Shown piece by piece: positions 8,602-18,325 of a stretch of 64,000 bases of DNA. Numbering within the stretch: the stretch's first letter is position 1; the number at the start of each line of letters is the position of its first letter. The stretch is from Glycomyces sp. TRM65418. Its GTDB lineage: Bacteria; Actinomycetota; Actinomycetes; Mycobacteriales; Micromonosporaceae. The DNA is taken from contig NZ_JAJFAX010000001.1 in NCBI RefSeq assembly GCF_019710475.1, positions 1,037,786 to 1,101,785 on the forward strand. The letters are read 5' to 3'. The position numbers were made by a program, and so were the translations under genes. The notes beneath the pieces are model-generated. The model was given only the letters and a program-made list of their open reading frames with translations, did not search any database and was not told the origin of the DNA.

Positions 8602-11600
8602 GTGTCGAGTGCGACTCCGGGCAATCCGTTGACCGATTTCGGTGCCAATGAATGGCTGGTCAACGAGATGTATGAGCGTTACCGCGAAAACCCCGACAGT
8701 GTCAGCGCCGGGTGGCGCGAATTCTTCGGCGGCGATCCCCAGCACACGTCGTTCGCCGACGACGGCGCGACCCGGGCGGCGGCCGAGCCCGCGGCGGCGA
8801 AGCCCGCCGAAGCGGCTCCCGCCCGGAAGCCCGAGCCGGTCGCGGCGGCGCCCGCGACGCGATCCGACGAGCCCGAGCCGGCGAAGCCCGCGGCCGAGCC
8901 CGCCGCTGCGTCCCCCTCCTCGGCGACGCGCGCCGACCGCGCGTCGGACGAGACCGAACCTGCGAAGAAGGCGACTCCACACGTGAACGAACCCGCCGCG
9001 ACCGACGGCTCCGCAGGCGCCGTGACCAAGCCGCTCAAAGGCGTCGCCGCCAAGGTCGCCCAGAACATGGACGCGTCCCTGGAGATCCCCACGGCCACCT
9101 CGGTCCGGGCGATCCCCGCGAAGCTCCTGTTCGACAACCGGATCGTCATCAACAACCACCTCAAGCGCGGCCAGGGCGGGAAGGTCTCCTTCACGCACCT
9201 CATCGGCTACGCGCTGGTGCAGGCCGTCAAGGCCCACCCGGGCATGAACGCCTCCTACAAGGTCGTCGACGGCAAGCCGCAGCTGGTCACGCCCGAGCAC
9301 ATCAACCTCGGCCTCGCGATCGACCTGTCCCGGCCCGACGGCACCCGCACGCTCGTGGTCCCGTCGATCAAGAACTGCGAGTCCATGGACTTCCGCGAGT
9401 TCTTCCAGGCCTACGAGGACCTGGTCCGCAAGGCCCGGAGCAACAAGCTCACGATGGAGGACCACGCCGGGGCGACGCTGACGCTCACCAATCCCGGCGG
9501 CATCGGCACCGTCCACTCCGTCCCGCGCCTGATGAAGGGCCAGGGCCTCATCGTCGGCGTCGGCGCCATGGAGGTGCCCGCCGAATTCGCCGGAGCCTCC
9601 GACGAGACCCTGTCCGACCTGGGCGTCTCCCGGATCATGACGGTGACGTCGACCTATGACCACCGGATCATCCAGGGCGCCGAGTCCGGCCAGTTCCTCG
9701 CGACCCTGCACCGGCTGCTGCTCGGCGACGCGTTCTTCGACGAGGTCTTCCGCTCGCTGATGATCCCCTACGAGCCGGTGCGCTGGGTCCGCGACGTCTC
9801 GAAGACCCACGAGGGCCAGATCGACAAGAACGCCCGGGTCATCGAGCTCATCCACGCCTACCGGGTCCGCGGCCACCTCATGGCCGACACCAACCCGCTG
9901 CACTACGAGATCCGCCGCCACCCCGACCTCGACATCCTGTCGCACGGCCTCACCCTGTGGGACCTGGACCGGACCTTCCCCGTGGGCGGCTTCGCGGGCC
10001 AGCAGCGCATGAAGCTGCGCGACATCCTCGGCGTCCTGCGCGACTCCTACTGCCGTCGCGTCGGCGTGGAGTACATGCACATCCAGGACCCCGAGGAGCG
10101 CTCCTGGATCCAGCGCCGCATCGAGGTCCCGTTCGAGAAGCCGAAGGTCGAGGAGCAGAAGCACATCCTCGGGCGGCTCAACGCCGCCGAGGCCTTCGAG
10201 ACGTTCCTGCAGACCAAGTTCGTCGGCCAGAAGCGCTTCAGCCTCGAAGGCGGCGAGTCGCTCATCCCGCTGCTCGACCGCGTCCTCAACGAGGCCGCGA
10301 CCGCCGACATCGACGAGGTCGTCATCGGCATGCCCCACCGCGGGCGCCTGAACGTCCTCGCCAACATCGTCGGCAAGAAGCTCTCCAAGATCTTCACCGA
10401 GTTCGAGGGGCACATCGACCCCAAGAGCATCGGCGGCTCCGGCGACGTCAAGTACCACCTGGGCCTCACCGGCAAGTTCACCTCCCCCGACGGGAGGCAC
10501 GAGACCGTCGTGTCGGTCGCGGCGAACCCCTCGCACCTGGAGGCCGTGAACCCGGTGCTCGAAGGGATCGTGCGCGCCAAGCAGGACCGGCTCGACCTCG
10601 GCGAGGACGGCTTCACCGTCATGCCCGTGGCGATCCACGGCGACGCGGCCTTCGCGGGCCAGGGCGTGGTGGCCGAGACGCTGAACCTCTCGCAGCTGCG
10701 CGGCTACCGCACCGGCGGCACCGTGCACGTCGTCGTCAACAACCAGGTCGGCTTCACCACCGCCCCGGCGTACTCGCGCTCGAGCCTGTACTGCACCGAC
10801 GTCGCCCGCATGATCCAGGCGCCGATCTTCCACGTCAACGGGGACGACCCCGAGGCCGTGTGCGAGGTCGCGAAGCTCGCGTTCGCCTACCGCCAGCAGT
10901 TCCGCAAGGACGTCGTCATCGACATGGTCTGCTACCGCCGGCGCGGCCACAACGAGGGCGACGACCCCAAGATGACCAACCCGCAGATGTACCAGGTCAT
11001 CGACGGCAAGCAGTCCGTGCGCAAGCTCTACACCCGCGCGCTCATCGGCCGCGGCGACATCACCATGGAGGACGCCGAGGAGGCGCTCGCGGACTACCAG
11101 GCCCAGCTCGAACGGGTCTTCCGCGAGACCAAGGAGGCCCTGGCCGGGCAGACCGGCCCGCTGCCGTGGCGCCACCAGCCCGAGCCCGTGGCCGACATCG
11201 ACACCGCCGTCGACGCCGAGACCATCGCGATGATCGGCAAGGCCCACACCACGCTGCCGGAGGGCTTCACGCCGCACAAGGCCGTCCGCAAGGTCCTCGA
11301 GAAGCGCAGCGAGATGTCCACGTCCGGCACCGTCGACTGGGCGTTCGCCGAGACCCTCGCGTTCGGGTCGCTCCTCATGCAGGGCAAGGCCGTGCGCCTC
11401 GCCGGGCAGGACTCGCGGCGCGGCACGTTCGTGCAGCGCCACGCGGTCGTCGTCGACCAGGCCACCGGCGCGGAGTACACGCCGCTGGCCCACCTGGGCG
11501 AGCAGGCCGCGAAGTTCTTCGTCTACGACTCGCTGCTCAGCGAGTTCGCCGCGCTCGGCTTCGAGTACGGCTACTCGGTGGAGAACCCCGAGATGCTCGT

Positions 11601-12375
11601 CCTGTGGGAGGCCCAGTTCGGCGACTTCGTCGACGGCGCCCAGACCATCACCGACGAGTTCATCTCCTCGGGCGAGGCCAAGTGGGGCCAGCACTCCGGC
11701 GTCACGCTGCTGCTGCCGCACGGCCACGAGGGCGCGGGCCCCGACCACACCTCGGGCCGCATCGAGCGGTTCCTGCAGCTGTGCGCCGACGAGAACATGC
11801 GCGTGGTCAACTCCACGAGCCCGGCCAACTACTTCCACCTGCTGCGCCGCCAGGCCCTCGACCCGGTCAAGAAGCCCCTGGTCGTCTTCACCCCGAAGTC
11901 GCTGCTGCGCCACAAGGCCGCGGTCAGCCCGCTCGAGGAGTTCACCAGCGGCGGCTTCCGGCCGGTCCTCACCGACCCGGCCGTCGCGAGCGGCCAGATC
12001 CGGCCGGAGGACGTCAAGCGGGTCCTGCTGTGCGCGGGCAAGGTCTACTACGACCTGGCCGCCGCCCGCCAGAGCCGCGGCGTCACCGACACCGCGATCC
12101 TCCGCGTCGAGCAGCTCTACCCGCTGCCGGCCGAGGAGCTGAAGCGCGCCCTCGGCGCCTTCCCGAACGCGGAGGACACCGCGTGGGTCCAGGAGGAGCC
12201 GGCGAACCAGGGCGCCTGGTCGCACATCGCGCTCAACCTGCTGGAACAGCTCGGCGGGGTCCACCTGCGCCGCATCTCGCGCCCGGCCGCCGCCGCGCCG
12301 TCCACCGGCTCGCCGAAGGTCCACGAAGTCGAGCAGCAGGCGCTCGTCGACGTCGCGGTGCCGCAGCCGCAGTAG
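8602..12375 (+). CDS. kgd: Multifunctional 2-oxoglutarate decarboxylase/dehydrogenase (E1 with fused E2-like domain)
   Basis: This TCA-cycle enzyme of 1257 residues is thiamine-diphosphate dependent and acts on 2-oxoglutarate. The order is a short E1-type N-terminus ([15 protein letters not shown]), an Ala/Pro/Glu-rich linker (about 50-130), and an E2-like acyltransferase domain ending in [13 protein letters not shown]. The E1 catalytic region follows ([29 protein letters not shown]), then a transketolase-type C-terminus. This architecture is the actinobacterial Kgd/OdhA type, which combines with E2 and E3 supplied elsewhere. In mycobacteria and corynebacteria it is controlled by the FHA protein GarA/OdhI, which is not in this window. 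The start is GTG 8602, preceded by AAGAGG. Confidence 0.97.
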   Translation: MSSATPGNPLTDFGANEWLVNEMYERYRENPDSVSAGWREFFGGDPQHTSFADDGATRAAAEPAAAKPAEAAPARKPEPVAAAPATRSDEPEPAKPAAEPAAASPSSATRADRASDETEPAKKATPHVNEPAATDGSAGAVTKPLKGVAAKVAQNMDASLEIPTATSVRAIPAKLLFDNRIVINNHLKRGQGGKVSFTHLIGYALVQAVKAHPGMNASYKVVDGKPQLVTPEHINLGLAIDLSRPDGTRTLVVPSIKNCESMDFREFFQAYEDLVRKARSNKLTMEDHAGATLTLTNPGGIGTVHSVPRLMKGQGLIVGVGAMEVPAEFAGASDETLSDLGVSRIMTVTSTYDHRIIQGAESGQFLATLHRLLLGDAFFDEVFRSLMIPYEPVRWVRDVSKTHEGQIDKNARVIELIHAYRVRGHLMADTNPLHYEIRRHPDLDILSHGLTLWDLDRTFPVGGFAGQQRMKLRDILGVLRDSYCRRVGVEYMHIQDPEERSWIQRRIEVPFEKPKVEEQKHILGRLNAAEAFETFLQTKFVGQKRFSLEGGESLIPLLDRVLNEAATADIDEVVIGMPHRGRLNVLANIVGKKLSKIFTEFEGHIDPKSIGGSGDVKYHLGLTGKFTSPDGRHETVVSVAANPSHLEAVNPVLEGIVRAKQDRLDLGEDGFTVMPVAIHGDAAFAGQGVVAETLNLSQLRGYRTGGTVHVVVNNQVGFTTAPAYSRSSLYCTDVARMIQAPIFHVNGDDPEAVCEVAKLAFAYRQQFRKDVVIDMVCYRRRGHNEGDDPKMTNPQMYQVIDGKQSVRKLYTRALIGRGDITMEDAEEALADYQAQLERVFRETKEALAGQTGPLPWRHQPEPVADIDTAVDAETIAMIGKAHTTLPEGFTPHKAVRKVLEKRSEMSTSGTVDWAFAETLAFGSLLMQGKAVRLAGQDSRRGTFVQRHAVVVDQATGAEYTPLAHLGEQAAKFFVYDSLLSEFAALGFEYGYSVENPEMLVLWEAQFGDFVDGAQTITDEFISSGEAKWGQHSGVTLLLPHGHEGAGPDHTSGRIERFLQLCADENMRVVNSTSPANYFHLLRRQALDPVKKPLVVFTPKSLLRHKAAVSPLEEFTSGGFRPVLTDPAVASGQIRPEDVKRVLLCAGKVYYDLAAARQSRGVTDTAILRVEQLYPLPAEELKRALGAFPNAEDTAWVQEEPANQGAWSHIALNLLEQLGGVHLRRISRPAAAAPSTGSPKVHEVEQQALVDVAVPQPQ

Positions 12376-12390
12376 TCGCCCGGAACCGTC

Positions 12391-12418
12391 GCGGGGGAGG
12401 CCTTCGGGCCTCCCCCGC
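12391..12418 (+). terminator. Intrinsic terminator of kgd
   Basis: A perfect 12-bp stem (12391-12402 with 12407-12418) is closed by a TTCG tetraloop and followed by TTTCG, 15 bases after the kgd stop. Confidence 0.9.
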
Positions 12419-12436
12419 TTTCGTCCCTGATGAGGT

Positions 12437-12536
12437 TTACCGGTAACGTTTTCGTATCAACCTGGCCTCACCTGCGTTTTTATAATGGTTGCGCTAAAGG
12501 CGGGCTCTTGACTCCGGGGATGAGAACGATAACAAT
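12437..12536 (+). promoter_or_regulatory. Promoter and probable operator of the sugar ABC importer operon
   Basis: The stretch contains the perfect palindrome TTACCGGTAA (12437-12446) and a consensus -10 hexamer TATAAT (12481-12486) without an obvious -35. A second candidate is TTGACT (12508-12513), which overlaps an ACGATAACAAT stretch 16-17 bases downstream. The GATAAC element resembles a LacI-family half-site. No regulator gene is adjacent. Which promoter is used cannot be decided by eye. Confidence 0.5.
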
Positions 12537-12598
12537 GGCAGAGCGGCCCGCCCCTCGGACGGCCGTCCCGACAACGATCACATTGGAGTGATGCATTG

Positions 12599-13921
12599 AT
12601 GCCGAATCATCCCTCGCCACCTGGATCCGTTTCCAGGCGGGCACTCCTCACCGGCACGGCGGCCGTCGCCGGGATCGGACTGACCGGCTGCGGTTCGGCC
12701 ACTGACGCGTTCAGCGGCCAGACCACGGTCAAGCAGTGGAACCTGCTGGCAGGCTCCGACGGCGCGATCATGACCGACATGCACGCCCAGTTCATGGACG
12801 AGACCGGGATCAACCTCAAGGCCACCACCTTCGCCTGGGGCACGCCGTTCTACACCAAACTGGTCATGGGCGCCTCCGGCGGCAACGCCGCCGACGTCGC
12901 CACCATCCACCTCTCCCGGCTCGGCAGCCTCTCGCCCGACACCCTCCTCGACGAGATCGGGCTCGACGAACTCGCCGCCGCGGGCCTCGACCCCGAGGAC
13001 TTCTCGCCGACGATCTGGGAACGGTGCTTCGCGGACGACCGCCTGTACGCCATCCCGCTCGACACGCACGTCCTGGTCAACTACTACAACCGCACCATCT
13101 GCGGCGAGGCGGGCGTGCTGAACGCCGACGGCACGCTCCTGGAGACCCACGGCGTCGAGGAGTACTTCGACCTGCTCAGGGCCGTCAAGGACGTCACCGG
13201 CGAGTACGGCACCTCGCTCGACACCAACGCCGGATGGCGCCAGTTCTGGGCCTGGTACCGCCAGCAGGACGGCGAGTGGATCTTCCACGAGGACGGCCAC
13301 GAGCTCGACGACGACAAGGCCCTGGCCGCCATCGACGTCATGTGGCGCATGGCCGAGGAGGGGCTGTGCCCGCGCATCTCCGACGGCGGGGCCACCGCCG
13401 CCAACTTCGAGAACGGCGCCGCGGGCCTGGTGCAGGTCGGCAACTGGGAGATCGCCCGATTCCGCGCCTTCGACGAGGCGCAGGGACTCGACTTCTCCAT
13501 GACCGAGATGCCCGACTTCTTCGGCAACCGGCGCACCCAGGGCGACGTCCACTCATTCGTCCTCCCCCGGCACAACAGCTGGGACCCCGAGGTCCGCTCG
13601 GCCACGCTCGAGTACATCTCATGGATGCTCCAGAACAGCTTCCAGTGGGGTGCGGGAGCGGGGCACACCCCCGCGTACCTGCCCGTCACCGAGAGCCCCG
13701 AGTACCAGGAGCTGGAGCCCAACGCCGAGTACGCCGGCGTGGTCGACAACGTGCAGTTCGACCCCCAGGTCTGGTTCTCCGGGTCCGCCGCGCGCCTGGC
13801 CGATGAGGTCGCCCAGGTGCTCGCCGGCGTGTACGCGGGCAACACCACGCCCGAGCAGGCACTCGACGGCATCAAGGCGCGCGCGCAGACGCTGGTCGAA
13901 CTCCCCAACCCGATCGATTGA
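12599..13921 (+). CDS. Sugar ABC transporter substrate-binding lipoprotein
   Basis: This 440-residue extracellular solute-binding protein (family 1) captures a sugar or oligosaccharide for the two permeases downstream. The N-terminus carries a twin-arginine (SRRALLTG, Arg13-Arg14) and a lipobox LTGC with Cys31. It is therefore probably a Tat-exported lipoprotein. The remainder has the usual two-lobe binding-protein pattern (NAADVATIHLSRL, MQVGNWE-like segments, ALDGIKARAQ near the end). GGAG at 12585-12588 serves either ATG 12599 or TTG 12596. The sugar is not deducible. Confidence 0.92.
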   Translation: MPNHPSPPGSVSRRALLTGTAAVAGIGLTGCGSATDAFSGQTTVKQWNLLAGSDGAIMTDMHAQFMDETGINLKATTFAWGTPFYTKLVMGASGGNAADVATIHLSRLGSLSPDTLLDEIGLDELAAAGLDPEDFSPTIWERCFADDRLYAIPLDTHVLVNYYNRTICGEAGVLNADGTLLETHGVEEYFDLLRAVKDVTGEYGTSLDTNAGWRQFWAWYRQQDGEWIFHEDGHELDDDKALAAIDVMWRMAEEGLCPRISDGGATAANFENGAAGLVQVGNWEIARFRAFDEAQGLDFSMTEMPDFFGNRRTQGDVHSFVLPRHNSWDPEVRSATLEYISWMLQNSFQWGAGAGHTPAYLPVTESPEYQELEPNAEYAGVVDNVQFDPQVWFSGSAARLADEVAQVLAGVYAGNTTPEQALDGIKARAQTLVELPNPID

Positions 13922-13944
13922 AACGATGCATAGGGACCTCTCTC

Positions 13945-14883
13945 ATGACTACTGACACCGAAACGCCCGCGGCGGCGTCGACGGCGAAGCAGCCGCCGTC
14001 CCGCGCGGCGCGGGCGCCCAAACGCCGTTCGTGGCTCGGGCTCTGGTTCGTCCTGCCGTTCACCGCCGTCTACGCGGTCTTCCTGCTCTGGCCGATGATC
14101 CTCGGCCTCTACTACTCCTTCACCGACAAGAGCCTCACCGGCCGCCCCGTCACCTGGATCGGCCTGGAGAACTGGGCCGAGGCCTTCGGCGACGCCAAGG
14201 CCTGGGACTCGCTGTGGAACACCGCGTGGTTCACGATCCTGAGCACGCCCCCGCTGGTGATCCTCGGCCTCGCCTTCGCGCTCCTGGCCCACCGCGCCCG
14301 CAAGATGGGCTGGTTCCTGCGGCTCTCGTTCTTCGCGCCGTTCGTCATCCCCGTCTCCGTGGTCACCATGATCTGGGTGTGGATGTACCAGCCCGCCGGC
14401 GGTCTGATCAACCACTACCTCGGCGAATGGGGCCTCGGCGGCGACCGGCTCTGGGTCTTCCAGGAAGACGCCATGGGCTCGGTCGTCATCACCACCGTGT
14501 GGTGGACGCTGGGCTTCAACTTCCTGCTCTACCTCGCCGCCCTCCAGACCATCCCGACCGAGGTCTACGAGGCGGCCGACATCGACGGCGCCAACCCGCT
14601 CCAGAAACTGTGGAGCATCACTCTGCCGCTGCTCAAGCGCACCACGGCGCTGGTGATCGTGCTGCAGCTGATCAACTCGCTGCGCATCTTCGACCAGTAT
14701 TACCTCATGGCCGGCGGCGGATCGAACCTCTCGCCGGAGAACGTCTTCATCCAGTACATCTACAACGCCGGCTTCGTCGGGTTCAGGGTCGGCTACGCCT
14801 CGGCGCTGTCGTACATCCTGTTCGTCTTCATCCTGATCGTCGCCCTGGTCCAGTTCCGACTGCTGTCAAGGAAGGAGGACTGA
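13945..14883 (+). CDS. Sugar ABC transporter permease (MalF-type)
   Basis: This 312-residue inner-membrane subunit has six membrane helices. The cytoplasmic EAA loop is EVYEAADIDGANPLQKLWSI near residue 215, where the ATPase docks. ATG 13945 has AGGGA at 13932-13936. It lies 23 bases after the binding-protein gene and one base before the second permease. No ATPase gene follows. In actinobacteria such importers often share a general ATPase (MsiK/MalK type) encoded elsewhere, which is an inference here. Confidence 0.94.
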   Translation: MTTDTETPAAASTAKQPPSRAARAPKRRSWLGLWFVLPFTAVYAVFLLWPMILGLYYSFTDKSLTGRPVTWIGLENWAEAFGDAKAWDSLWNTAWFTILSTPPLVILGLAFALLAHRARKMGWFLRLSFFAPFVIPVSVVTMIWVWMYQPAGGLINHYLGEWGLGGDRLWVFQEDAMGSVVITTVWWTLGFNFLLYLAALQTIPTEVYEAADIDGANPLQKLWSITLPLLKRTTALVIVLQLINSLRIFDQYYLMAGGGSNLSPENVFIQYIYNAGFVGFRVGYASALSYILFVFILIVALVQFRLLSRKED

Positions 14884-14884
14884 C

Positions 14885-15775
14885 GTGACCGCTGTGCAAA
14901 CGAGGCCGCCTGCCTCTGAAAGCGAACCCCGCACCATCGCGCGCAAGCGCGGGAGGATCACCGTCGGCACCGCTCTGGTGTACTTCGCGGCCTTCTTCCT
15001 GGCCGTGCTGTGGCTGGTGCCGTTCCTGTGGGCGCTGTCCACTTCGTTCAAGACCGAGACCGAGGCCAGCCTCGGCCAGCCCATCCACTGGATCCCCGAG
15101 ACGTGGTCCGTGGAGGGCTACCGGGTCCTGTTCGAACGCGGCGACCACCTCGCCTGGATGATCAACTCCACGGTGGTCTCCACGATCGTCACCGTCCTGA
15201 CCCTCGGGCTGTGCGTCCTGGCCGCCTACGGCTTCTCCAGGCTCGACTTCCCGGGCAAGAAGGTCATCTACGCGGTGATCCTCGCCGGCATCATGATCCC
15301 GCCGCAGGCGCTGATCATCCCGCTGTTCGACGTCGTCAGCGCCCTGAAGATGGTCGACACCTACTGGGGCCTCGCGCTCCCGCAGGTGGTCGCGCCGGTG
15401 ATGATCTTCATCCTCAAGCGCTTCTTCGACGCCATCCCCCGCGACTACGAGGAGGCGGCGAAGCTCGACGGGGCCGGGCACCTCCGGATCCTGTGGAGCG
15501 TCATCCTGCCGCTGTCGGGACCGATCCTCGCCGCGGTCGGCATCTTCACCTTCATCGGCTCCTGGAACAACTTCCTGTGGCCGCTGCTGGTGGCGAACGA
15601 CCCGTCGATCATGACCCTGCCGGTCGGCCTCGGCGTCGTCGCCGGAGGCTACGGCCTGTTCTACGCGCAGAACATGGCCGCCGCCATCCTCGGCGCGCTG
15701 CCGCTGCTGATCGTGTTCATGCTGTTCCAGAAGCAGATCGTCAAGGGCGTGGCCGGCGTCGGCCTCAGCCGCTGA
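14885..15775 (+). CDS. Sugar ABC transporter permease (MalG-type)
   Basis: This second channel subunit has 296 residues and six membrane helices. The EAA loop reads DYEEAAKLDGAGHLRILWSV. GTG 14885 is preceded by AAGGAGG (14872-14878) and is separated by one base from the stop of the first permease, so the pair is co-translated. It ends with hydrophobic LLIVFMLFQKQIVKGVAGVG, typical for MalG-like subunits. Confidence 0.94.
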   Translation: MTAVQTRPPASESEPRTIARKRGRITVGTALVYFAAFFLAVLWLVPFLWALSTSFKTETEASLGQPIHWIPETWSVEGYRVLFERGDHLAWMINSTVVSTIVTVLTLGLCVLAAYGFSRLDFPGKKVIYAVILAGIMIPPQALIIPLFDVVSALKMVDTYWGLALPQVVAPVMIFILKRFFDAIPRDYEEAAKLDGAGHLRILWSVILPLSGPILAAVGIFTFIGSWNNFLWPLLVANDPSIMTLPVGLGVVAGGYGLFYAQNMAAAILGALPLLIVFMLFQKQIVKGVAGVGLSR

Positions 15776-15789
15776 CCGGTTCGAGCGAA

Positions 15790-15825
15790 GGAGGCGGGGT
15801 CCGGTTCGCACCGGGCCCCGCCTCC
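15790..15825. terminator. Bidirectional intrinsic terminator
   Basis: GGAGGCGGGG (15790-15799) pairs with CCCCGCCTCC (15816-15825), and an inner CCGGT/ACCGG extends the stem. It separates the sugar operon from the convergent gene ending at 15845. Confidence 0.8.
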
Positions 15826-15844
15826 CGTCTCCGCCGTTCCCGCC

Positions 15845-16336
15845 TCAGAAGACGCCCTGCTTGACGAGGCAGGAGGCGGGGCTGAAGCCGACCGAGTCGC
15901 CGTGCCGGACCCGGATCCACTCGGTCTCCCAGCGCAGGCCCGCGCAGCCGATCGTCCGCTCGCCCGCCGTGGCCCCGCAGGACCCCTCGACCTCGGTGTC
16001 GTCGTAGAGGCGCGCGAGCCGGCGCGCGCCCATGTCGGGCTCGGTGAAGATCGAGACCCCGAACGTGGCCTCCACGCGGTAGCGGCACAGCAGCAGCTGC
16101 TCCTCGGTCCAGCCCTCGGAGAGGATCGCCCGCTGCACCGCGATCGGGCGCGCCTCGGTCCCTGCGACCTCCGCGTCGCCTTCGGAGGCCGCGCTCTCCC
16201 CGTGTTCGGCGAGCGTGATGGCGACGACCGTGATCGCCGCCGCGATCGCGATTCTCACCAGGAGCTTCTTCGCGAGGACCCACGTGCTCCCGGCGGCGGA
16301 CTTGAAGCCGCCCTTGACCCGTCCCATTACCGACAT
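15845..16336 (-). CDS. Small membrane-anchored protein with SH3-like C-terminus
   Basis: This 163-residue protein is not assigned to a known family. One N-terminal membrane helix (about residues 26-43) follows a basic segment, so most of the chain should face outside the membrane. The C-terminal half (ARLYDDTEVEGSC, WIRVRHGDSVGFSPASCLV) has the rhythm of a bacterial SH3-like domain. It contains several cysteines (in LCRYRV, GSCGA, IGCAG and SCLV) that could form disulfides. ATG 16336 has GGGGAGAG about seven bases upstream. Confidence 0.7.
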   Translation of the reverse strand: MSVMGRVKGGFKSAAGSTWVLAKKLLVRIAIAAAITVVAITLAEHGESAASEGDAEVAGTEARPIAVQRAILSEGWTEEQLLLCRYRVEATFGVSIFTEPDMGARRLARLYDDTEVEGSCGATAGERTIGCAGLRWETEWIRVRHGDSVGFSPASCLVKQGVF

Positions 16337-16494
16337 GGTCGCTCTCCCCTGCCCTCGGCGCTCGAATCCCCCGTTGGCGAGCGCTCGGCGTCCGATGCCC
16401 GGCGCGCCCGGCGCCGGGCGGGCGTGACATCAGTTCCAGGGTGCGGGCAGGGAGGGCCGCCGCGCGGGCGAACCCGTGAGAAACCGCCGCCACT

Positions 16495-16508
16495 GTCGCA
16501 ATTGCGAC
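16495..16508. repeat. 14-bp perfect palindrome downstream of the oxidoreductase gene
   Basis: GTCGCAATTGCGAC sits ten bases beyond the stop codon of the oxidoreductase gene. It is too AT-centred for a typical terminator here. It could be a protein-binding site. Confidence 0.4.
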
Positions 16509-16517
16509 CGTGGAGCC

Positions 16518-17480
16518 CTAGTCGCGGGTGACGACGACCTTGCCGAAGGCGTCGCCGGAGTCGAGGCGGCGCAGGGCCGCTTCGGCGTCGGCGAGCGGGT
16601 AGGCGGAGTCGATGACGGGCTTGACGTCGCGTTCGGCGCAGAACCGGATGAGCTCGACGAGCTCGGCGCGGGTGCCCATGGTCGAGCCGAGGATCTCGAG
16701 CTGCTTGAAGAAGACGTGGCGCAGGTCGATCTTCGGCGCGTGGCCGCCGGTGACGCCGCAGTTGACGAGCCGCCCGCCGGGCTTGAGGGACTTGATCGAG
16801 TGCTCCATGACCGGCTCGCCGACCGAGTCGATCACGATGTCGACGCGCTCGGGCAGGCGGCCGCCGGCCTCGATCGGGACGGCGCCGAGTTCGGCGGCCT
16901 TCTCGCGGCGCTCGGGGCTGCGGCCGGTGGCGTAGACGCGGGCGCCGAGGGCCTTGGCGAGGACGATCGCGGCGGTGGCGACGCCGCCGCCGGTGCCTTG
17001 GACGAGGACGGCCCCTTCGGCGTGGAGGCGGCCCCGGCTCATGAGCATGCGCCAGGCGGTGAGGTAGGCGGTGGGCAGGCACGCGGCCTCCGCGGCGGTC
17101 CAGCCCTTCGGGGCGGGGATCAGGTTGCGCTCGGGCACGGCGACCTGTTCGGCGAGCGTGCCGGGGTGGAGCTCGGAGAGCAGCGTCCGCTTGGGGTCGA
17201 GGGTCTCGTCGTCGAGCGAGGCGTCGGCGATGACCGGGTAGACGACGACCTCGTCGCCGTTCGCGGTGCGGCCGACGGCGTCGGTCCCGAGGATCATGGG
17301 GCACTGGTCGGCGCGGAGGCCGACGCCGGCGAGCGACCAGAGGTCGTGGTGGTTGAGCGAGGCGGCCACGAGGTCGACGCGGGTCCAGTCCTCGGGGACG
17401 TCCGGGGGTTCGATCTCGCCGACCGTGAGGGCCGAGAAGGGGTCGTCGGGGTTCACGTTGCGGGCGTAGGCGGCGAGCAT
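16518..17480 (-). CDS. Zinc-independent alcohol dehydrogenase / quinone oxidoreductase (MDR superfamily)
   Basis: This 320-residue medium-chain reductase probably uses NADPH to reduce a quinone-like or enal substrate. It has the GroES-like N-terminal domain (VDLVAASLNHHDLW, ILGTDAVG), the hinge PKGWTAAEAACLPTAYLTAW and a Rossmann domain with GTGGGVATAAIVLAKALGA. The later NCGVTGGH and the C-terminal FGKVVVTRD are also typical. The cysteine cluster for structural zinc is missing, as in the quinone-oxidoreductase branch. ATG 17480 has GGAGG nine bases upstream. It is divergent from sodN. Confidence 0.88.
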   Translation of the reverse strand: MLAAYARNVNPDDPFSALTVGEIEPPDVPEDWTRVDLVAASLNHHDLWSLAGVGLRADQCPMILGTDAVGRTANGDEVVVYPVIADASLDDETLDPKRTLLSELHPGTLAEQVAVPERNLIPAPKGWTAAEAACLPTAYLTAWRMLMSRGRLHAEGAVLVQGTGGGVATAAIVLAKALGARVYATGRSPERREKAAELGAVPIEAGGRLPERVDIVIDSVGEPVMEHSIKSLKPGGRLVNCGVTGGHAPKIDLRHVFFKQLEILGSTMGTRAELVELIRFCAERDVKPVIDSAYPLADAEAALRRLDSGDAFGKVVVTRD

Positions 17481-17725
17481 CGGGATTGACCTCCATCGTT
17501 GCGGCGCTTGCCGGCGGGCTGCCGGCGGGCTCGGCGTGCGATCGGTGGTCGGCCTCGGCGCTGCTTCCGAGCCGGCGACGGGCCGAGCGCCGATTGCACT
17601 GTCCATCATGGTGTTCCGTGAGGAACGGTCTGCGTCTCTAACTCTAGGGGCCGGACCGAAAGAGGCCTCCGGAGAGGTAGGGTCGGCAGTGGAATCACAC
17701 CCACTGGAAAGAAGCTGGAGGGCTC

Positions 17726-18136
17726 ATGTTCAAGCCTCTGTTCAAGCGGCTGCTGCCGCAGGTCTCGGCTTCGGCTCACTGCGACCTGCCGTGCGGGGTC
17801 TACGACCCGGCCCAGGCCCGCATCGAAGCGGAGTCGATCAAGGGCATCTGCGAGAAGTACCAGGCCAACGAGGACCCGGAGTTCCGCACCCGCGCGCTGA
17901 TCATCAAGGAGCAGCGTGCGCAGCTGGTCAAGGAGCACCTGTGGGTGCTGTGGACCGACTACTTCAAGCCGCCGCACTTCGAGAAGTACCCGCAGCTGCA
18001 CTCCCTCGTCAACGAGGCGACGAAGCTCGCCGGGGCCTCCGGCGCCAAGGGCTCCGCCGACCCGCAGGTCGCCGAGGAGCTGCTGGGGAAGATCGACGAG
18101 ATCGCGAAGATCTTCTGGGAGACCAAGCAGGCCTGA
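17726..18136 (+). CDS. sodN: Nickel-containing superoxide dismutase
   Basis: This enzyme dismutates superoxide in the cytoplasm. The 136-residue product has a 17-residue propeptide before the nickel hook HCDLPCGVY, so mature His1, Cys2 and Cys6 correspond to His18, Cys19 and Cys23. The rest is the four-helix bundle (IEAESIKGICEKYQANEDPEF, KEHLWVLWTDYFKPPHF). A ribosome binding site (GGAGG) ends a few bases before ATG 17726. The dedicated propeptidase gene sodX, often next to sodN, is not adjacent here. In streptomycetes sodN responds to nickel through Nur. No Nur box could be recognised by eye. Confidence 0.97.
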   Translation: MFKPLFKRLLPQVSASAHCDLPCGVYDPAQARIEAESIKGICEKYQANEDPEFRTRALIIKEQRAQLVKEHLWVLWTDYFKPPHFEKYPQLHSLVNEATKLAGASGAKGSADPQVAEELLGKIDEIAKIFWETKQA

Positions 18137-18162
18137 CGCCGTCACGGCACGCAGCGCTCGCA

Positions 18163-18204
18163 CGAAGCGCCCGGCCCCGCGATCCGGCGGGGCCGGGCGC
18201 TTCG
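18163..18204 (+). terminator. Intrinsic terminator of sodN
   Basis: A perfect 18-bp stem (18163-18180 with 18187-18204) with a six-base loop lies 26 bases after the sodN stop codon. Confidence 0.88.
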
Positions 18205-18282
18205 GCGTCGACGGCCCCCATGGTGGGATTTCAAGCGGGGTGTTCCGCGTTGCGGGCCCGTGGCGATTATCCTTTGCAGCGG

Positions 18283-18308
18283 GAGGAGCCGAAGGCCTTC
18301 GGCTCCTC
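18283..18308. promoter_or_regulatory. 26-bp perfect palindrome in front of the RsbW-like gene
   Basis: The palindrome (13 bp per arm, no loop) ends 17 bases before ATG 18326 and just before the AGGAAG ribosome binding site at 18315-18320. It may be an operator or a leader hairpin affecting translation. A GATTAT (18265-18270) just upstream is a weak -10 candidate. Confidence 0.5.
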
Positions 18309-18325
18309 GAACACAGGAAGCGGCG

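Noticed and set aside
8596..12324. A 1242-codon open frame opposite kgd
   Set aside because: It is a GC-rich antisense shadow of a well-supported gene, with low-complexity Arg/Gly/Ala composition and no family motif.
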